NCBI GenBank assembly: GCA_003224635.1
Contig: QHZK01000120.1
Coordinates: 1 to 14,842 of the forward strand
Reading direction: 5' to 3'
DNA from: Acidobacteriota bacterium
GTDB lineage: Bacteria > Acidobacteriota > Terriglobia > UBA7540
DNA length: 14,842 bases
The notes beneath the pieces are model-generated. The model saw only the letters and a list, made by a program, of their open reading frames with translations. It ran no database searches and was not told the origin of the DNA. The position numbers and the translations under genes are program-made. Below are positions 1-7,402 of this stretch, piece by piece (within the stretch, counting starts at the first letter, position 1; each line of letters starts with the position of its first letter).

Positions 1-1044
1 TACGGCTCTCACTTGAGCCTGGAACACCAGTTCGCAGGAGGCCTGGTGCTCAAGACCTCCTGGGTCGGGACCTTCGGCCATAAGCTTTACCGCGCCGAGG
101 ACATCAACCGGGCGTTCGGCAGCGTCGAGGCTAACGATGCCTCGGGCGCCGGTGATTCGTGGTGCTCCTCCTCGCGGCAGATACGCGTCAACTGCCTGTT
201 CAAACGTCTGCGCGTTTGGGAAAACTCGGTCAACTCCAACTACAACGCCCTGCAGGTGGTGGTCGACAAGCGCATGAGCCACGGCGTGGAGCTGCACGCC
301 AACTACGTCTGGTCGCACTCGCTCGATGAGCGCTCGACTTGGCACAGCGGCGCCACGACTTCCAACGGAGCAGCCGAAGGCTTCTCCATGGACCAGGCGC
401 TGCCGGGTCTTGACTACGGCAACTCCATCTTCGACGTTCGGCATCGCTTCAGCACTAGCTTCGTGTGGCAGTTGCCCTGGCTGAACGGCCAGCGGGGCCT
501 TGCGGGACGCGTCCTGGGTGGCTGGCAGCTCAACGGCATCCTTACAATCCACGGCGGGTTCCCCTGGACTCCGTACTGCACCGACTCGAGTTCGGAGAAG
601 AAGTGCGACTTCAACCGCGACGCGGTGTCGAACGACCGGCCCAACCAGCCATTCTTAGGGAACTCTTTTGTCAATAACAACGCCGCTTTCGAAGCTGACC
701 ACCCGGGTTTCAACCTCCTCCCTGGCTATTTTTCCTGCGGCGCCGTGGGGGCCAGTACGATTCGAGGTTGCACGCCGACCACGACTACGCCCTTTGAAGG
801 CAACCTCGGTCGGAACACCTTCCGCGGCCCGAAGTTCCGCGAGTTTGACTTCTCCATGTTCAAGAACATCAGGGTCACCGAGGACGTCAGCTTCCAGTTC
901 CGTGCCGAAGCCTTTAACATTTTCAACCGGACGAACCTGGAGCAGCCGAGCGCGACCTTCGGCGTGAACACTGCCCAGTTCGGACTCTCAACGCTGTCGT
1001 ATCCAGCGCGGCAAATCCAGTTTGCCCTGAAGATGTTCTTCTGA
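1..1044 (+). CDS. Oar-like TonB-dependent outer-membrane receptor, C-terminal part (5' end outside window)
   Basis: The frame is open from base 1 to the TGA at 1042-1044, giving about 347 residues. The N-terminal carboxypeptidase-like and plug domains would lie upstream of the window. What is visible is beta-barrel: alternating aromatic/polar strands, the 'SNYNALQ' strand, 'YVWSHSLDE', 'FDVRHRF' and 'GGWQLNGI', then the closing 'FRAEAFNIFNRTNL' segment and a final strand ending in Phe ('FALKMFF'). A terminal Phe is the usual recognition signal of BAM-assembled barrels. These motifs are typical of the large Oar-like receptors that are greatly expanded in Acidobacteriota, which probably import polymers or siderophore-like ligands with TonB energy; the substrate cannot be read here. 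Three closely spaced Cys pairs sit in apparent loops. The gene is monocistronic at its 3' end, since a strong terminator follows within 40 nt. Family is fairly sure, ligand unknown. Confidence 0.85.
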   Translation, partial: YGSHLSLEHQFAGGLVLKTSWVGTFGHKLYRAEDINRAFGSVEANDASGAGDSWCSSSRQIRVNCLFKRLRVWENSVNSNYNALQVVVDKRMSHGVELHANYVWSHSLDERSTWHSGATTSNGAAEGFSMDQALPGLDYGNSIFDVRHRFSTSFVWQLPWLNGQRGLAGRVLGGWQLNGILTIHGGFPWTPYCTDSSSEKKCDFNRDAVSNDRPNQPFLGNSFVNNNAAFEADHPGFNLLPGYFSCGAVGASTIRGCTPTTTTPFEGNLGRNTFRGPKFREFDFSMFKNIRVTEDVSFQFRAEAFNIFNRTNLEQPSATFGVNTAQFGLSTLSYPARQIQFALKMFF

Positions 1045-1080
1045 GCCGATCCATATAGCTCGCCACCAGTACCTCCCGTC

Positions 1081-1118
1081 GAGGCCGGGCCCAATATCCC
1101 CCGGCCTCTTTTTTTTTT
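1081..1118 (+). terminator. Rho-independent terminator of the TonB-dependent receptor gene
   Basis: A perfect 9-bp GC-rich stem (GAGGCCGGG at 1081-1089, CCCGGCCTC at 1100-1108) with a 10-nt loop is followed directly by ten T residues (1109-1118). It starts 36 nt after the receptor stop. The opposite strand has no T-run after the stem, so it should not stop the convergent sulfatase transcript. Confidence 0.93.
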
Positions 1119-1169
1119 GACCAGCTTTCAGCTATCGCCCTCTGCGGAAGGCTGAGCGCTGACGGCTCG

Positions 1170-3299
1170 CTAAAACCGCGAGGCGTACTGGCGGCACAGG
1201 TCGTCCGAGAGTTCACAGACCTTTAGGTAGTATTCTCGGGCTCTCGCGGCATCGCCCTGCTTGCGATATTGAAGCGCAAGGTTCAAGCACGCGGCCGCGT
1301 AGCGCGGATTCAAGGCCAGCGCCTGCTCGTAGTCGCGCACGGCCTGCGCGGGGTCGCCCAGTTCGGCGTGGGCGACACCGAGGTAATTCAAGGCAATCGC
1401 GTCGCGATACCCCGACTCCATGGCCCGCCCGATTTCCGCTGCGGCCTCTCGGTATTTGCCGAGCTTAGCCAGAATGATGCCGTAGTCGGCATGGGCCTTT
1501 ATGAATTCGGGTTGCTCCTGGACCACCTGCGCGAGCTCCGGCTCGGCCTTCTCCGGCAGGTTCGCCCTCCAGTAGACCTTGGCCAGCGCCAGTCTTGCCA
1601 GGAAATTACGGGGATTCAGTCGGAGCGCCAACTCGAACGCCGTCGCCGCCCGGCTGTCCTGCGCCAGCAGAAAATAAGCCCTGCCCAAGCCAAGCGCCGC
1701 CTGATCGAAGCTCGGATTCCTGTCCAGGCTCTTCTTGAACTCGCCCAGCGCCGCCTCGGGCCTCCCCCAGGCCAAATAGTTTTCGCCTTTCTCGAAGGGG
1801 ACCACATAGAGCCTTGGTTCGGTCTGCTCAAGGCGATTGAGCACCAGGTCGGCCTGAGCGTACTTTCCCAGACGCGTCAAGTCTGCAGCACGAAGGATGC
1901 GATTCAGGGTTGCGATCTTGTCCTTGGGATTGGCGCGCTGGATGTCGGGTACGGTATCAGCGGTCGGCGCCTTGTAGCCGAGGTACCCGAGCGACTTCAG
2001 CTTTTCCAGGACCTCGGGGTCGGGCGACGCGGCAGCCGAAGCTGCGGCGCGAGCCGCGAATCTGCGGCCGAATTCGGAGAGCCTGTCGCCGAGCGAGGAC
2101 GCCAGCGCAGAATGTGTGTCGATAATATTGGACCGCTCGCCCGGGTCGCGAAGCAGGTCGTACAACTCGGGTCGCGGAGCTTCTATGTACTTGAACTCCG
2201 GCGTGACCAGCGCGCGGAGTTCGTGCCACCCGAACGAGTCCCTGGGATAATAGGACTCGGCGTAACCCTCCTCTCTCGCCGCGGGCGCTTCACCGATCTG
2301 GCGCAGAAGTGACTGGCCTTGAAAGCCCTCGGAATCCGAGGGCCGGAGCTTGCATATCTGCGCGATTGTAGGCGCCACGTCCACGGTCTCGACGGGTCTG
2401 GAGACGGCGCGAGCTCTGGCGGTTTCTCCTGGCAGCTTCAGAATGAGCGGAACGCGAAGCGTAGCATTGTAGACGAAGAAGCCGTGCTCAGATTCGCCGT
2501 GTTCCCCAAGCGACTCTCCGTGGTCGCTGAGGACCGCAATCAGGGCGCTGTCGTAAAGATTCAAGGCGCGCAGCCGGGCGAGCACCCTGCCGACCTGCGC
2601 GTCATCGAAGGCGATGGCGCCGTCGTACGGGCGGACCGAATAGAGGCTGCGATAGGGTTCGGGCGAGCGATAGGGGCTGTGGGCATCATAGAGATGGAGC
2701 CACACGAAAAAAGGTTCGCCGCCTGAGTGTTTCGTCCAGTCGAGTAGTCGGTCCACGGTTGCGTCCCCGCTTCGCACCAGCAGGAAGGGATTTTGCGCGG
2801 CGCCGACGTCAAGGGCCACGTTGTCGTCGTACACTTCAAACCCTCGGCGGAGTCCCCACATGGAATTCAGAACGAATGAGCTGACGAAGGCTGCGGTGCG
2901 ATAGCCGTTCCGGCGCAACCTTTCCGCCAGCGTGGGAACGCCGGCGGCAAGTCCGGCCGACGTGAAATCGCGGACACGGTTCGACATCGGGTAGGTTCCC
3001 GTCAGGATCACAGCGTGAGACGCGAGCGTGATGGGGACTTGCGCGTAGGCGTGCGAGAAGCGGATGCCGTCCGAAGCCAGACGGTCCAGGTTGGGCGTTT
3101 CGATTTTCGAATACCCGTAGCAGCCGACGTGGTCGGCCCGCACGGTATCGAGCGTAATCAGAAGCACAGAAGGCCGACTCGAACGAGCGGCCGGCAAATC
3201 TTGGGCAACGAGAGCTTGGGCGCCGGAAAGGGTCAGAGCGGGGATGACTGCGAGCGCGGCAGAGGCGCTGGTCCACGCTCCATGACGACCATCGATCAT
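1170..3299 (-). CDS. Exported sulfatase-fold protein fused to C-terminal TPR repeats
   Basis: The protein has 709 residues from the ATG at 3299, which lies 7 nt after the stop of the upstream gene. The frame stays open further upstream, but that would overlap well-supported coding sequence. A signal peptide spans about 1-32 (hydrophobic 13-31). The alkaline-phosphatase/sulfatase fold covers about 43-395: metal-site Asp51 in 'ITLDTVRADHVGCYGY', the active-site loop 'PITLASHAVILTG' (89-101), 'HLYDAH' (202-207) and 'SDHGE' (Asp259, His260). The classical motif C/S-x-P-x-R is absent: Thr91 is at the nucleophile position and His95 at the Arg position. A linker 'LEKLKSLGYLG' (431-441) leads to 'NPKDKI' and about six TPR repeats (465-695). 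Inferred role: periplasmic or surface hydrolase/transferase acting on an anionic group, with TPRs for protein contact. Substrate unknown. It is a paralogue of the gene at 5331-6551, where the TPR part is separate. No clear ribosome site is seen, so translational coupling is likely. Confidence 0.87.
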   Translation of the reverse strand: MIDGRHGAWTSASAALAVIPALTLSGAQALVAQDLPAARSSRPSVLLITLDTVRADHVGCYGYSKIETPNLDRLASDGIRFSHAYAQVPITLASHAVILTGTYPMSNRVRDFTSAGLAAGVPTLAERLRRNGYRTAAFVSSFVLNSMWGLRRGFEVYDDNVALDVGAAQNPFLLVRSGDATVDRLLDWTKHSGGEPFFVWLHLYDAHSPYRSPEPYRSLYSVRPYDGAIAFDDAQVGRVLARLRALNLYDSALIAVLSDHGESLGEHGESEHGFFVYNATLRVPLILKLPGETARARAVSRPVETVDVAPTIAQICKLRPSDSEGFQGQSLLRQIGEAPAAREEGYAESYYPRDSFGWHELRALVTPEFKYIEAPRPELYDLLRDPGERSNIIDTHSALASSLGDRLSEFGRRFAARAAASAAASPDPEVLEKLKSLGYLGYKAPTADTVPDIQRANPKDKIATLNRILRAADLTRLGKYAQADLVLNRLEQTEPRLYVVPFEKGENYLAWGRPEAALGEFKKSLDRNPSFDQAALGLGRAYFLLAQDSRAATAFELALRLNPRNFLARLALAKVYWRANLPEKAEPELAQVVQEQPEFIKAHADYGIILAKLGKYREAAAEIGRAMESGYRDAIALNYLGVAHAELGDPAQAVRDYEQALALNPRYAAACLNLALQYRKQGDAARAREYYLKVCELSDDLCRQYASRF

Positions 3300-3306
3300 C
3301 GCAGTT

Positions 3307-4341
3307 CTAGTTTGTCTTATGAGCCGCGATGTTGGCCAGCATTTTCTTGATCGCAGGCGCCTGAGGGTCTGATGGATTGGCGTCGAGGTAGCTTTCGAGT
3401 TCGACGCTCGCCGCGGCCATGTCACGACGCCTCAAGTAGAGGTTCGCGAGCTCGAGGCGCGCCCGCGCCATCCCCGTCGGGTCGAGAGAATAGGCTTCTT
3501 TCAGATTTGATTCCGCTTTCGGAAGGTATCCCAGTTTCAGGTAGGAGCACCCGAGCAGGAAATGGCCTACAGAAGAACGAGGGGACCGCCTTAACCCTTC
3601 TTCGAGGCGTTCGACGGCCGCTCCGAACTTGCCTTCTTCGTAAAGCACGTGGCCGAGGTTGATATGCGCTTCTCCGTCCTGCTGATTGACCTCCAGCGAC
3701 CTCGAAAGCACCGACTCAGCCTGGGCGTGGTCCTTCTTCCGCTCGAACACCGCGCCCAGATTGTTGAGCGCAGGATAAAGGTCCGGCTCGATGAGAAGCG
3801 CCTTCCGGTAGTGGGACACGGCAGCATCGAAGTCTCCGCTCCGCTGTTTTCTGTTGCCTTTCTCGAATTCGCGAAGCGCCTTGGGGTCGAACGGACGGCC
3901 GGGCGATTTGGCGCTGACCTCGTAGCTGCTGGCGCTGCCGGCGATGCTCCGGCCTCGATGGTCGCCAGTCTCCAAAGGCTCCAGGACGACATTGGACTGG
4001 GCCTTAGGGTGAATTCGCATGTCGAGCATCACATGTTGTCGGGCGAGCCGAAAACCCTCGGCCTCGACCACGACCCAATAGTCTCCGTTCGGAAGGGCGA
4101 AGAAAGTGTACTGACCATTGGAGTCTGTGAAGACGTCACCGGCAGGAATGTCCCCGGCGGCAAGAAGATGAACCAAGAGGCGTTGGGGCTGACCGCGAGA
4201 ATCGGTCACACGGCCCTCGATGACTCCGCTATCCTGTTGCGCCTGAAGCGAAGCACTTGTACCCTGCGCCAGGCAGACACTGCACAGCAGGATCAATGCG
4301 AGTCCCGCACTTCGCCCTTCGCAAACGCTTGCCTCGACCAT
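3307..4341 (-). CDS. Exported carboxypeptidase-regulatory-like domain plus TPR protein
   Basis: The protein has 344 residues from the ATG at 4341. This start is favoured over a longer frame reaching 4413 because GGGGAGAA sits about 7 nt upstream of it and a signal peptide follows at once (hydrophobic 11-26, 'SAGLALILLCSVCLAQG'). No good lipobox is visible. Residues about 38-122 form a carboxypeptidase-regulatory-like (Ig/transthyretin-type) beta domain: 'GVIEGRVTDSRGQP', 'TDSNGQYTFFALPNGDYWV'. Residues about 154-340 are about five TPR units, such as 'ALNNLGAVFERKKDHAQAES' and 'AHINLGHVLYEEGKFGAAV'. It has no catalytic residues, so it is probably a periplasmic or outer-membrane scaffold. It sits 7 nt before the sulfatase-TPR gene and probably shares its mRNA and a partner role. 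The architecture is common in Acidobacteriota but its function is not established. Confidence 0.85.
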   Translation of the reverse strand: MVEASVCEGRSAGLALILLCSVCLAQGTSASLQAQQDSGVIEGRVTDSRGQPQRLLVHLLAAGDIPAGDVFTDSNGQYTFFALPNGDYWVVVEAEGFRLARQHVMLDMRIHPKAQSNVVLEPLETGDHRGRSIAGSASSYEVSAKSPGRPFDPKALREFEKGNRKQRSGDFDAAVSHYRKALLIEPDLYPALNNLGAVFERKKDHAQAESVLSRSLEVNQQDGEAHINLGHVLYEEGKFGAAVERLEEGLRRSPRSSVGHFLLGCSYLKLGYLPKAESNLKEAYSLDPTGMARARLELANLYLRRRDMAAASVELESYLDANPSDPQAPAIKKMLANIAAHKTN

Positions 4342-4563
4342 TGCTGACTTCTCCCCGCTTGTCGTGTCCCATTTTCTGGTGTAGTGTAGACTCGAAACCG
4401 GCCACGCCCACAAGCGCCAGAAGGAAGGGCCCGCCGATCACCAGGATTTTACTTCAGCCTATGGACGCAAGCAAGCCTTACCAGACGGGGTGCTGCGTTG
4501 TTGGGTTTCCACTTCGAGGGCTGCGAACCAAAGCCGTCGCGCCGGCGCTGGGGTTGCGCTGCT
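4342..4563. other. Intergenic gap inside the minus-strand block
   Basis: This 222-nt non-coding stretch separates the TPR protein stop (4564) from the carboxypeptidase-like/TPR gene start (4341). The ribosome site of the latter is at its lower end. On the minus strand a weak TACACT is seen at about 4384-4389, without a convincing -35 at normal spacing. I see no terminator hairpin with a T-run. A promoter here is plausible but not shown. Confidence 0.4.
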
Positions 4564-5334
4564 CTAGTGCGTCTGGGCGCGAGCGAATTCACGCTGAGCG
4601 TCGGCAGCGCGTCCAAGCGCCTGGTAGCCGCGACCGAGATTATAGTGGGCCTTGGCGGAATCGGGGGCGAGCTCCACGGCCCGCTCAAGCGCGCGCACCG
4701 CCTCCTCGGTGCGCTTCAGGTAAAGGTCCACCTCGCCCAGGGCCTCGTAAGCCTGCGCGTAGTCTGGATTGACTTCGACGGCGTGTTCAAACTGGCCCCG
4801 CGCGTCGTCGACGCGGTTCTTTTTCAAGTAGACGGCGCCGAGATTGAAGGCGGCGGCGAAATTCGTGGGGTCGAGCCGGAGCGCGCGCTCGAGGGAGGTC
4901 GTCGCTCCATCCAGATCACCCGCTTCCACCTGCGCCAGTCCCAGATAATAAGTCGCCAGCGCGAACTTGGGATCGAGCTCGAGCGCCGACCGGAACTGCT
5001 CGATCGAGCGCCGAAAATCTTTCTGGCGGTAATAGTCGAGGGCCTCGAGATACCGGATGGGCACCGACGAGGGCTCGTTCTTTTCAGCCTCCGCGAGCTT
5101 GCGCAGCGATTCCTCGTAGCGGCCGTGCTGTCCGTCGGCCATGGCCTCGGAGAACAGCTCGTAAACCTGGATACGGTCCTTGGGGTCGGGCAGCGGTTTA
5201 CCGCTCGGCTCGACGAAGGAGCCGGCGGAGACCGCGACGTAGCCGAGCGACCGGAGGCGCTCGAGCAGCGCCGGGTCGGTCAGCTCCTTCCCGGCTGCGG
5301 CGTTTCCGGAGGCGGGCGTAAACCGCCGGATCAC
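4564..5334 (-). CDS. TPR-repeat protein, probably the detached C-terminal part of a sulfatase-TPR protein
   Basis: The protein has 256 residues from a GTG at 5334 that overlaps the preceding sulfatase stop as GTGA, ending at TAG 4564. It has no signal peptide. Residues 24-33 ('LERLRSLGYV') and 50-55 ('DPKDRI') match the linker that joins sulfatase and TPR domains in the intact paralogue at 1170-3299. Five to six TPR repeats follow from about 60 to 252, e.g. 'ATYYLGLAQVEAGDLDGATT' and 'AAFNLGAVYLKKNRVDDARG'. The reading frame is -1 relative to the sulfatase. If made alone by reinitiation the protein would stay in the cytoplasm, away from its exported partner. I therefore think it is the product of a fission or frameshift of one ancestral gene, unless the assembly has an indel. 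Only a weak AGGA lies upstream of the GTG, too far for a normal ribosome site. Confidence 0.75.
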   Translation of the reverse strand: MIRRFTPASGNAAAGKELTDPALLERLRSLGYVAVSAGSFVEPSGKPLPDPKDRIQVYELFSEAMADGQHGRYEESLRKLAEAEKNEPSSVPIRYLEALDYYRQKDFRRSIEQFRSALELDPKFALATYYLGLAQVEAGDLDGATTSLERALRLDPTNFAAAFNLGAVYLKKNRVDDARGQFEHAVEVNPDYAQAYEALGEVDLYLKRTEEAVRALERAVELAPDSAKAHYNLGRGYQALGRAADAQREFARAQTH

Positions 5335-6551
5335 GGCGCGCCGTAGAGATTCCTGAGCTCGCGCGGATCGCTCCGCACGTCATAGAGCTCGGGGCGTGGC
5401 GCGTCAATGTATTGCCAGCCGCCGGACTCGAGACCGCGCAACTGGCCCCAGCGGAAATGGAGGAGCGGGAGGTAAGTCTCGGCGTACAGCTCGGACGGCC
5501 GCGCCACGGTCGGTCCCTGCCGGCCCAGAATCAGGCCCAGCAGACTGCGCCCCTGCACGCTCGCCGGGATGGGGAGCTTGAGTTCCTGCAGCAGGGTGGG
5601 CATCACGTCCACCAGCGAGACGTCCTCAGCGACCACGCGCGGCGCCGCGCCGGGAACCTTGAGGATCAGCGGCACGTGGAGCGTCGAGTTATAGATGAAG
5701 AAGCCGTGCGTTTTCTCGCCGTGTTCCCCCAGTCCTTCGCCGTGGTCGCCTGCGAGCGCGATTACTGAATGGTCGAAGAGGCCCCGCTGCTTCAAGAACG
5801 ACAGCAGGCGCCCGACCTGCGCGTCCGCGAACGCAATCTCGCCGTCGTAGAGGTGAGTGCGATAGCGGCTGGCGTAGGGTTCGGGCGGGGTGTAAGGAAA
5901 ATGGGGATCGTAGAGGTGTATCCACAGAAGAAAAGGCCGGGGAGCCTGCTTGAGCCAGCCCAGCGCCTCATCCATCACCAGGTCACCGCGCCGCTCAGTG
6001 AGGTCGAGGTTGGTTTCGTCGAGCCGGCTGAAGTCGAAGTGGTCAAAGTACGTTTCAAATCCCTGATTTAGTCCGAATCGGGAGTCGAGAACGGCTGCGC
6101 CGATAAAGGCAGCCGTCGTGTAGCCGTTGTCGCGCAGGACCTTAGCCAGGGTCGTGCCGTTTGCTGGGAGCTTGTTGCCGCTGAAATCGTGCATCCCCGT
6201 CGCCATGGGGAAGCTGCCCGTAAAGATTGCGGTGTGCGCGGGCAACGTGATCGGCACGGGAGTGTAAGCCTGCGTGAACCGGGCGCCGAGGCGCGCCAGG
6301 GCGTCGAGGTTAGGCGTCTCGATGCGCGAGTAGCCGTAACAGCCCAGGTGGTCCGCGCGCAGGGTGTCGATGGTGATGACGACGACGTTGGGCTTCGCGC
6401 CTCCAGCAGCAGAGGCTCTGTTCTGGGGGAGGACGAGGGCTACTGCGGCCAGCAGCGAGAACCAGAGAGCCCCCAACTGACAACGGACAACTGACGACTG
6501 ACAACTGAGCGTTGACTCCATACCCCGGACTGGGGGCTCTGTCCTAGTCAT
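5331..6551 (-). CDS. Exported sulfatase-fold protein, Thr-type active site, TPR domain missing
   Basis: The protein has 406 residues from the ATG at 6551, which overlaps the last codons of the reductase gene (ATGACTAG). A second ATG at 6521 would give 396 residues; neither has a clear ribosome site. A signal peptide core lies at about 27-42 ('LGALWFSLLAAVALVL'), cleaved perhaps after 'ASA'. The sulfatase fold covers 54-403: Asp62 in 'VITIDTLRADHLGCYGY', loop 'PITLPAHTAIFTG' with Thr102 at the nucleophile and His106 at the usual Arg position, 'HLYDPH', and 'GDHGEGLGEHGEKTHGFF' with Asp269 and His270. It is strongly similar along its length to the protein at 1170-3299. It ends 'RNLYGAP', just where the paralogue enters its linker to TPR. 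Likely a periplasmic metal-dependent hydrolase or group transferase; true sulfatase activity is doubtful. A heptamer repeat lies in the codons before the signal-peptide core. Confidence 0.85.
   Translation of the reverse strand: MTRTEPPVRGMESTLSCQSSVVRCQLGALWFSLLAAVALVLPQNRASAAGGAKPNVVVITIDTLRADHLGCYGYSRIETPNLDALARLGARFTQAYTPVPITLPAHTAIFTGSFPMATGMHDFSGNKLPANGTTLAKVLRDNGYTTAAFIGAAVLDSRFGLNQGFETYFDHFDFSRLDETNLDLTERRGDLVMDEALGWLKQAPRPFLLWIHLYDPHFPYTPPEPYASRYRTHLYDGEIAFADAQVGRLLSFLKQRGLFDHSVIALAGDHGEGLGEHGEKTHGFFIYNSTLHVPLILKVPGAAPRVVAEDVSLVDVMPTLLQELKLPIPASVQGRSLLGLILGRQGPTVARPSELYAETYLPLLHFRWGQLRGLESGGWQYIDAPRPELYDVRSDPRELRNLYGAP
6474..6515. repeat. Tandem heptamer repeat, consensus CAACTGA, six units
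   Basis: The units are CAACTGA, CAACGGA, CAACTGA, CGACTGA, CAACTGA and a degenerate GCGTTGA, end to end at 6474-6515. The repeat lies in the sulfatase gene between both possible start codons and the hydrophobic core of the signal peptide. The unit length is not a multiple of three, so gain or loss of one unit would shift the frame. Confidence 0.9.
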
Positions 6552-7254
6552 ACTTCTCGAAGCTCAGCGCCGCTTCGTCGTAGCCCATCGCTTGGAGTTG
6601 CTGGCAGACGTCGTTGACCATCTTCTTGAGTCCGCAAACGTAGGCGTGGATCCCGCGCTTGCCGGAGAGATACCTTGTGATCTGTTTCTGCACGTACCCG
6701 GTGTGGCCGGTCCAGCCTGGGTGGGGGCGGCTGAGTGTGGGAACAAAATGGAATCCGGGATTCTCGCGCGCCATCTTTTCGAACTCGCCGCGGTACAGAA
6801 TGTCCGCTTCGTGGCGCACCCCGAACAGCAGCCAGACCTCCGCAGGTTGGGGCTCTTGATAGACGTACTGCAGCATGGCGCGGATGGGCGCGATGCCCGT
6901 CCCGGTGGCGATGAAGACTGACACGGGGTCGAGCGGCTGGCGCAAGGTGAACAGTCCGAAGGGGCCTTGAAACCGGATTGCGTCGCCCGGCTCTAGATGG
7001 AAAAGCCACGGGGAAACGAGGCCGTGAGGAACGATGTTCAGACACAGGTCAAACCGGTTGTCGTGATGCGGCGAGGAGGCGACCGAATAAGACCGAACGC
7101 ACGCTTCGCCGTCGATTTGAACGTCCATGGAAATGAACTGGCCGGGCTGATAGTCGAACTCGCTTCCGTTCTCGATTTCGAACTCAAAATGCTTGGTCCG
7201 GTCGTTGGTGTACCAGACGTTGCGAAGATGAGCGATATGATGTGAATTCTTCAC
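6544..7254 (-). CDS. Ferredoxin-NADP(+) reductase-family FAD/NAD(P)H oxidoreductase
   Basis: The protein has 236 residues from the GTG at 7254, chosen because AGGG lies about 6 nt upstream and the family fold starts soon after. A TTG at 7290 would add 12 residues and cannot be excluded. The FAD domain includes 'YQPGQF' (35-40), 'RSYSVASSP' (54-62, the RxYSxxS flavin motif) and 'GPFG' (97-100). The NAD(P) domain has 'FIATGTGIAPIRAML' (114-128), 'LLFGVRHEADILY' and 'AYVCGLKKMV' (204-213). The C-terminus 'FEKYD' puts a Tyr near the end, as the ring-stacking aromatic of this family. There is no [2Fe-2S] domain, so it should be a soluble cytoplasmic flavoprotein moving electrons between NAD(P)H and a ferredoxin or flavodoxin. 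Its stop overlaps the sulfatase start by 8 nt, implying coupled translation with an exported protein, an odd pairing. Partner unknown. Confidence 0.87.
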   Translation of the reverse strand: MKNSHHIAHLRNVWYTNDRTKHFEFEIENGSEFDYQPGQFISMDVQIDGEACVRSYSVASSPHHDNRFDLCLNIVPHGLVSPWLFHLEPGDAIRFQGPFGLFTLRQPLDPVSVFIATGTGIAPIRAMLQYVYQEPQPAEVWLLFGVRHEADILYRGEFEKMARENPGFHFVPTLSRPHPGWTGHTGYVQKQITRYLSGKRGIHAYVCGLKKMVNDVCQQLQAMGYDEAALSFEKYD

Positions 7255-7402
7255 CGGGCTGCCCTGTACACAGAGACTCGTTCGGACCAATGATTGATTT
7301 TACGGTGGACCTGATCAAAGTGGAAGTGGGAGTTCGCCTCGGCTGTTCGCCACCCCTTTCGTGCAGATCCTAATGACGCCACTACTCCAACCTTGATCCA
7401 GC

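Noticed and set aside
1081..1118. Bidirectional terminator also serving the minus-strand sulfatase-TPR gene
   Set aside because: On the minus strand the stem is preceded, not followed, by the T-complement run, so it should not terminate that transcript.
1269..2312. Open frame of about 347 codons on the plus strand, opposite the sulfatase-TPR gene
   Set aside because: Arg/Gly/Val-rich translation with no motif; the opposite strand carries continuous TPR and sulfatase motifs.
3649..4347. Plus-strand open frame of about 232 codons opposite the carboxypeptidase-like/TPR gene
   Set aside because: The minus strand has a good ribosome site, a signal peptide and domain motifs; this frame has none.
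4498..5346. Open frame of about 282 codons on the plus strand, opposite the TPR gene
   Set aside because: It mirrors TPR coding sequence and shows no family motif or ribosome site.
6474..6515. CRISPR-like array
   Set aside because: The units are contiguous heptamers with no spacers.
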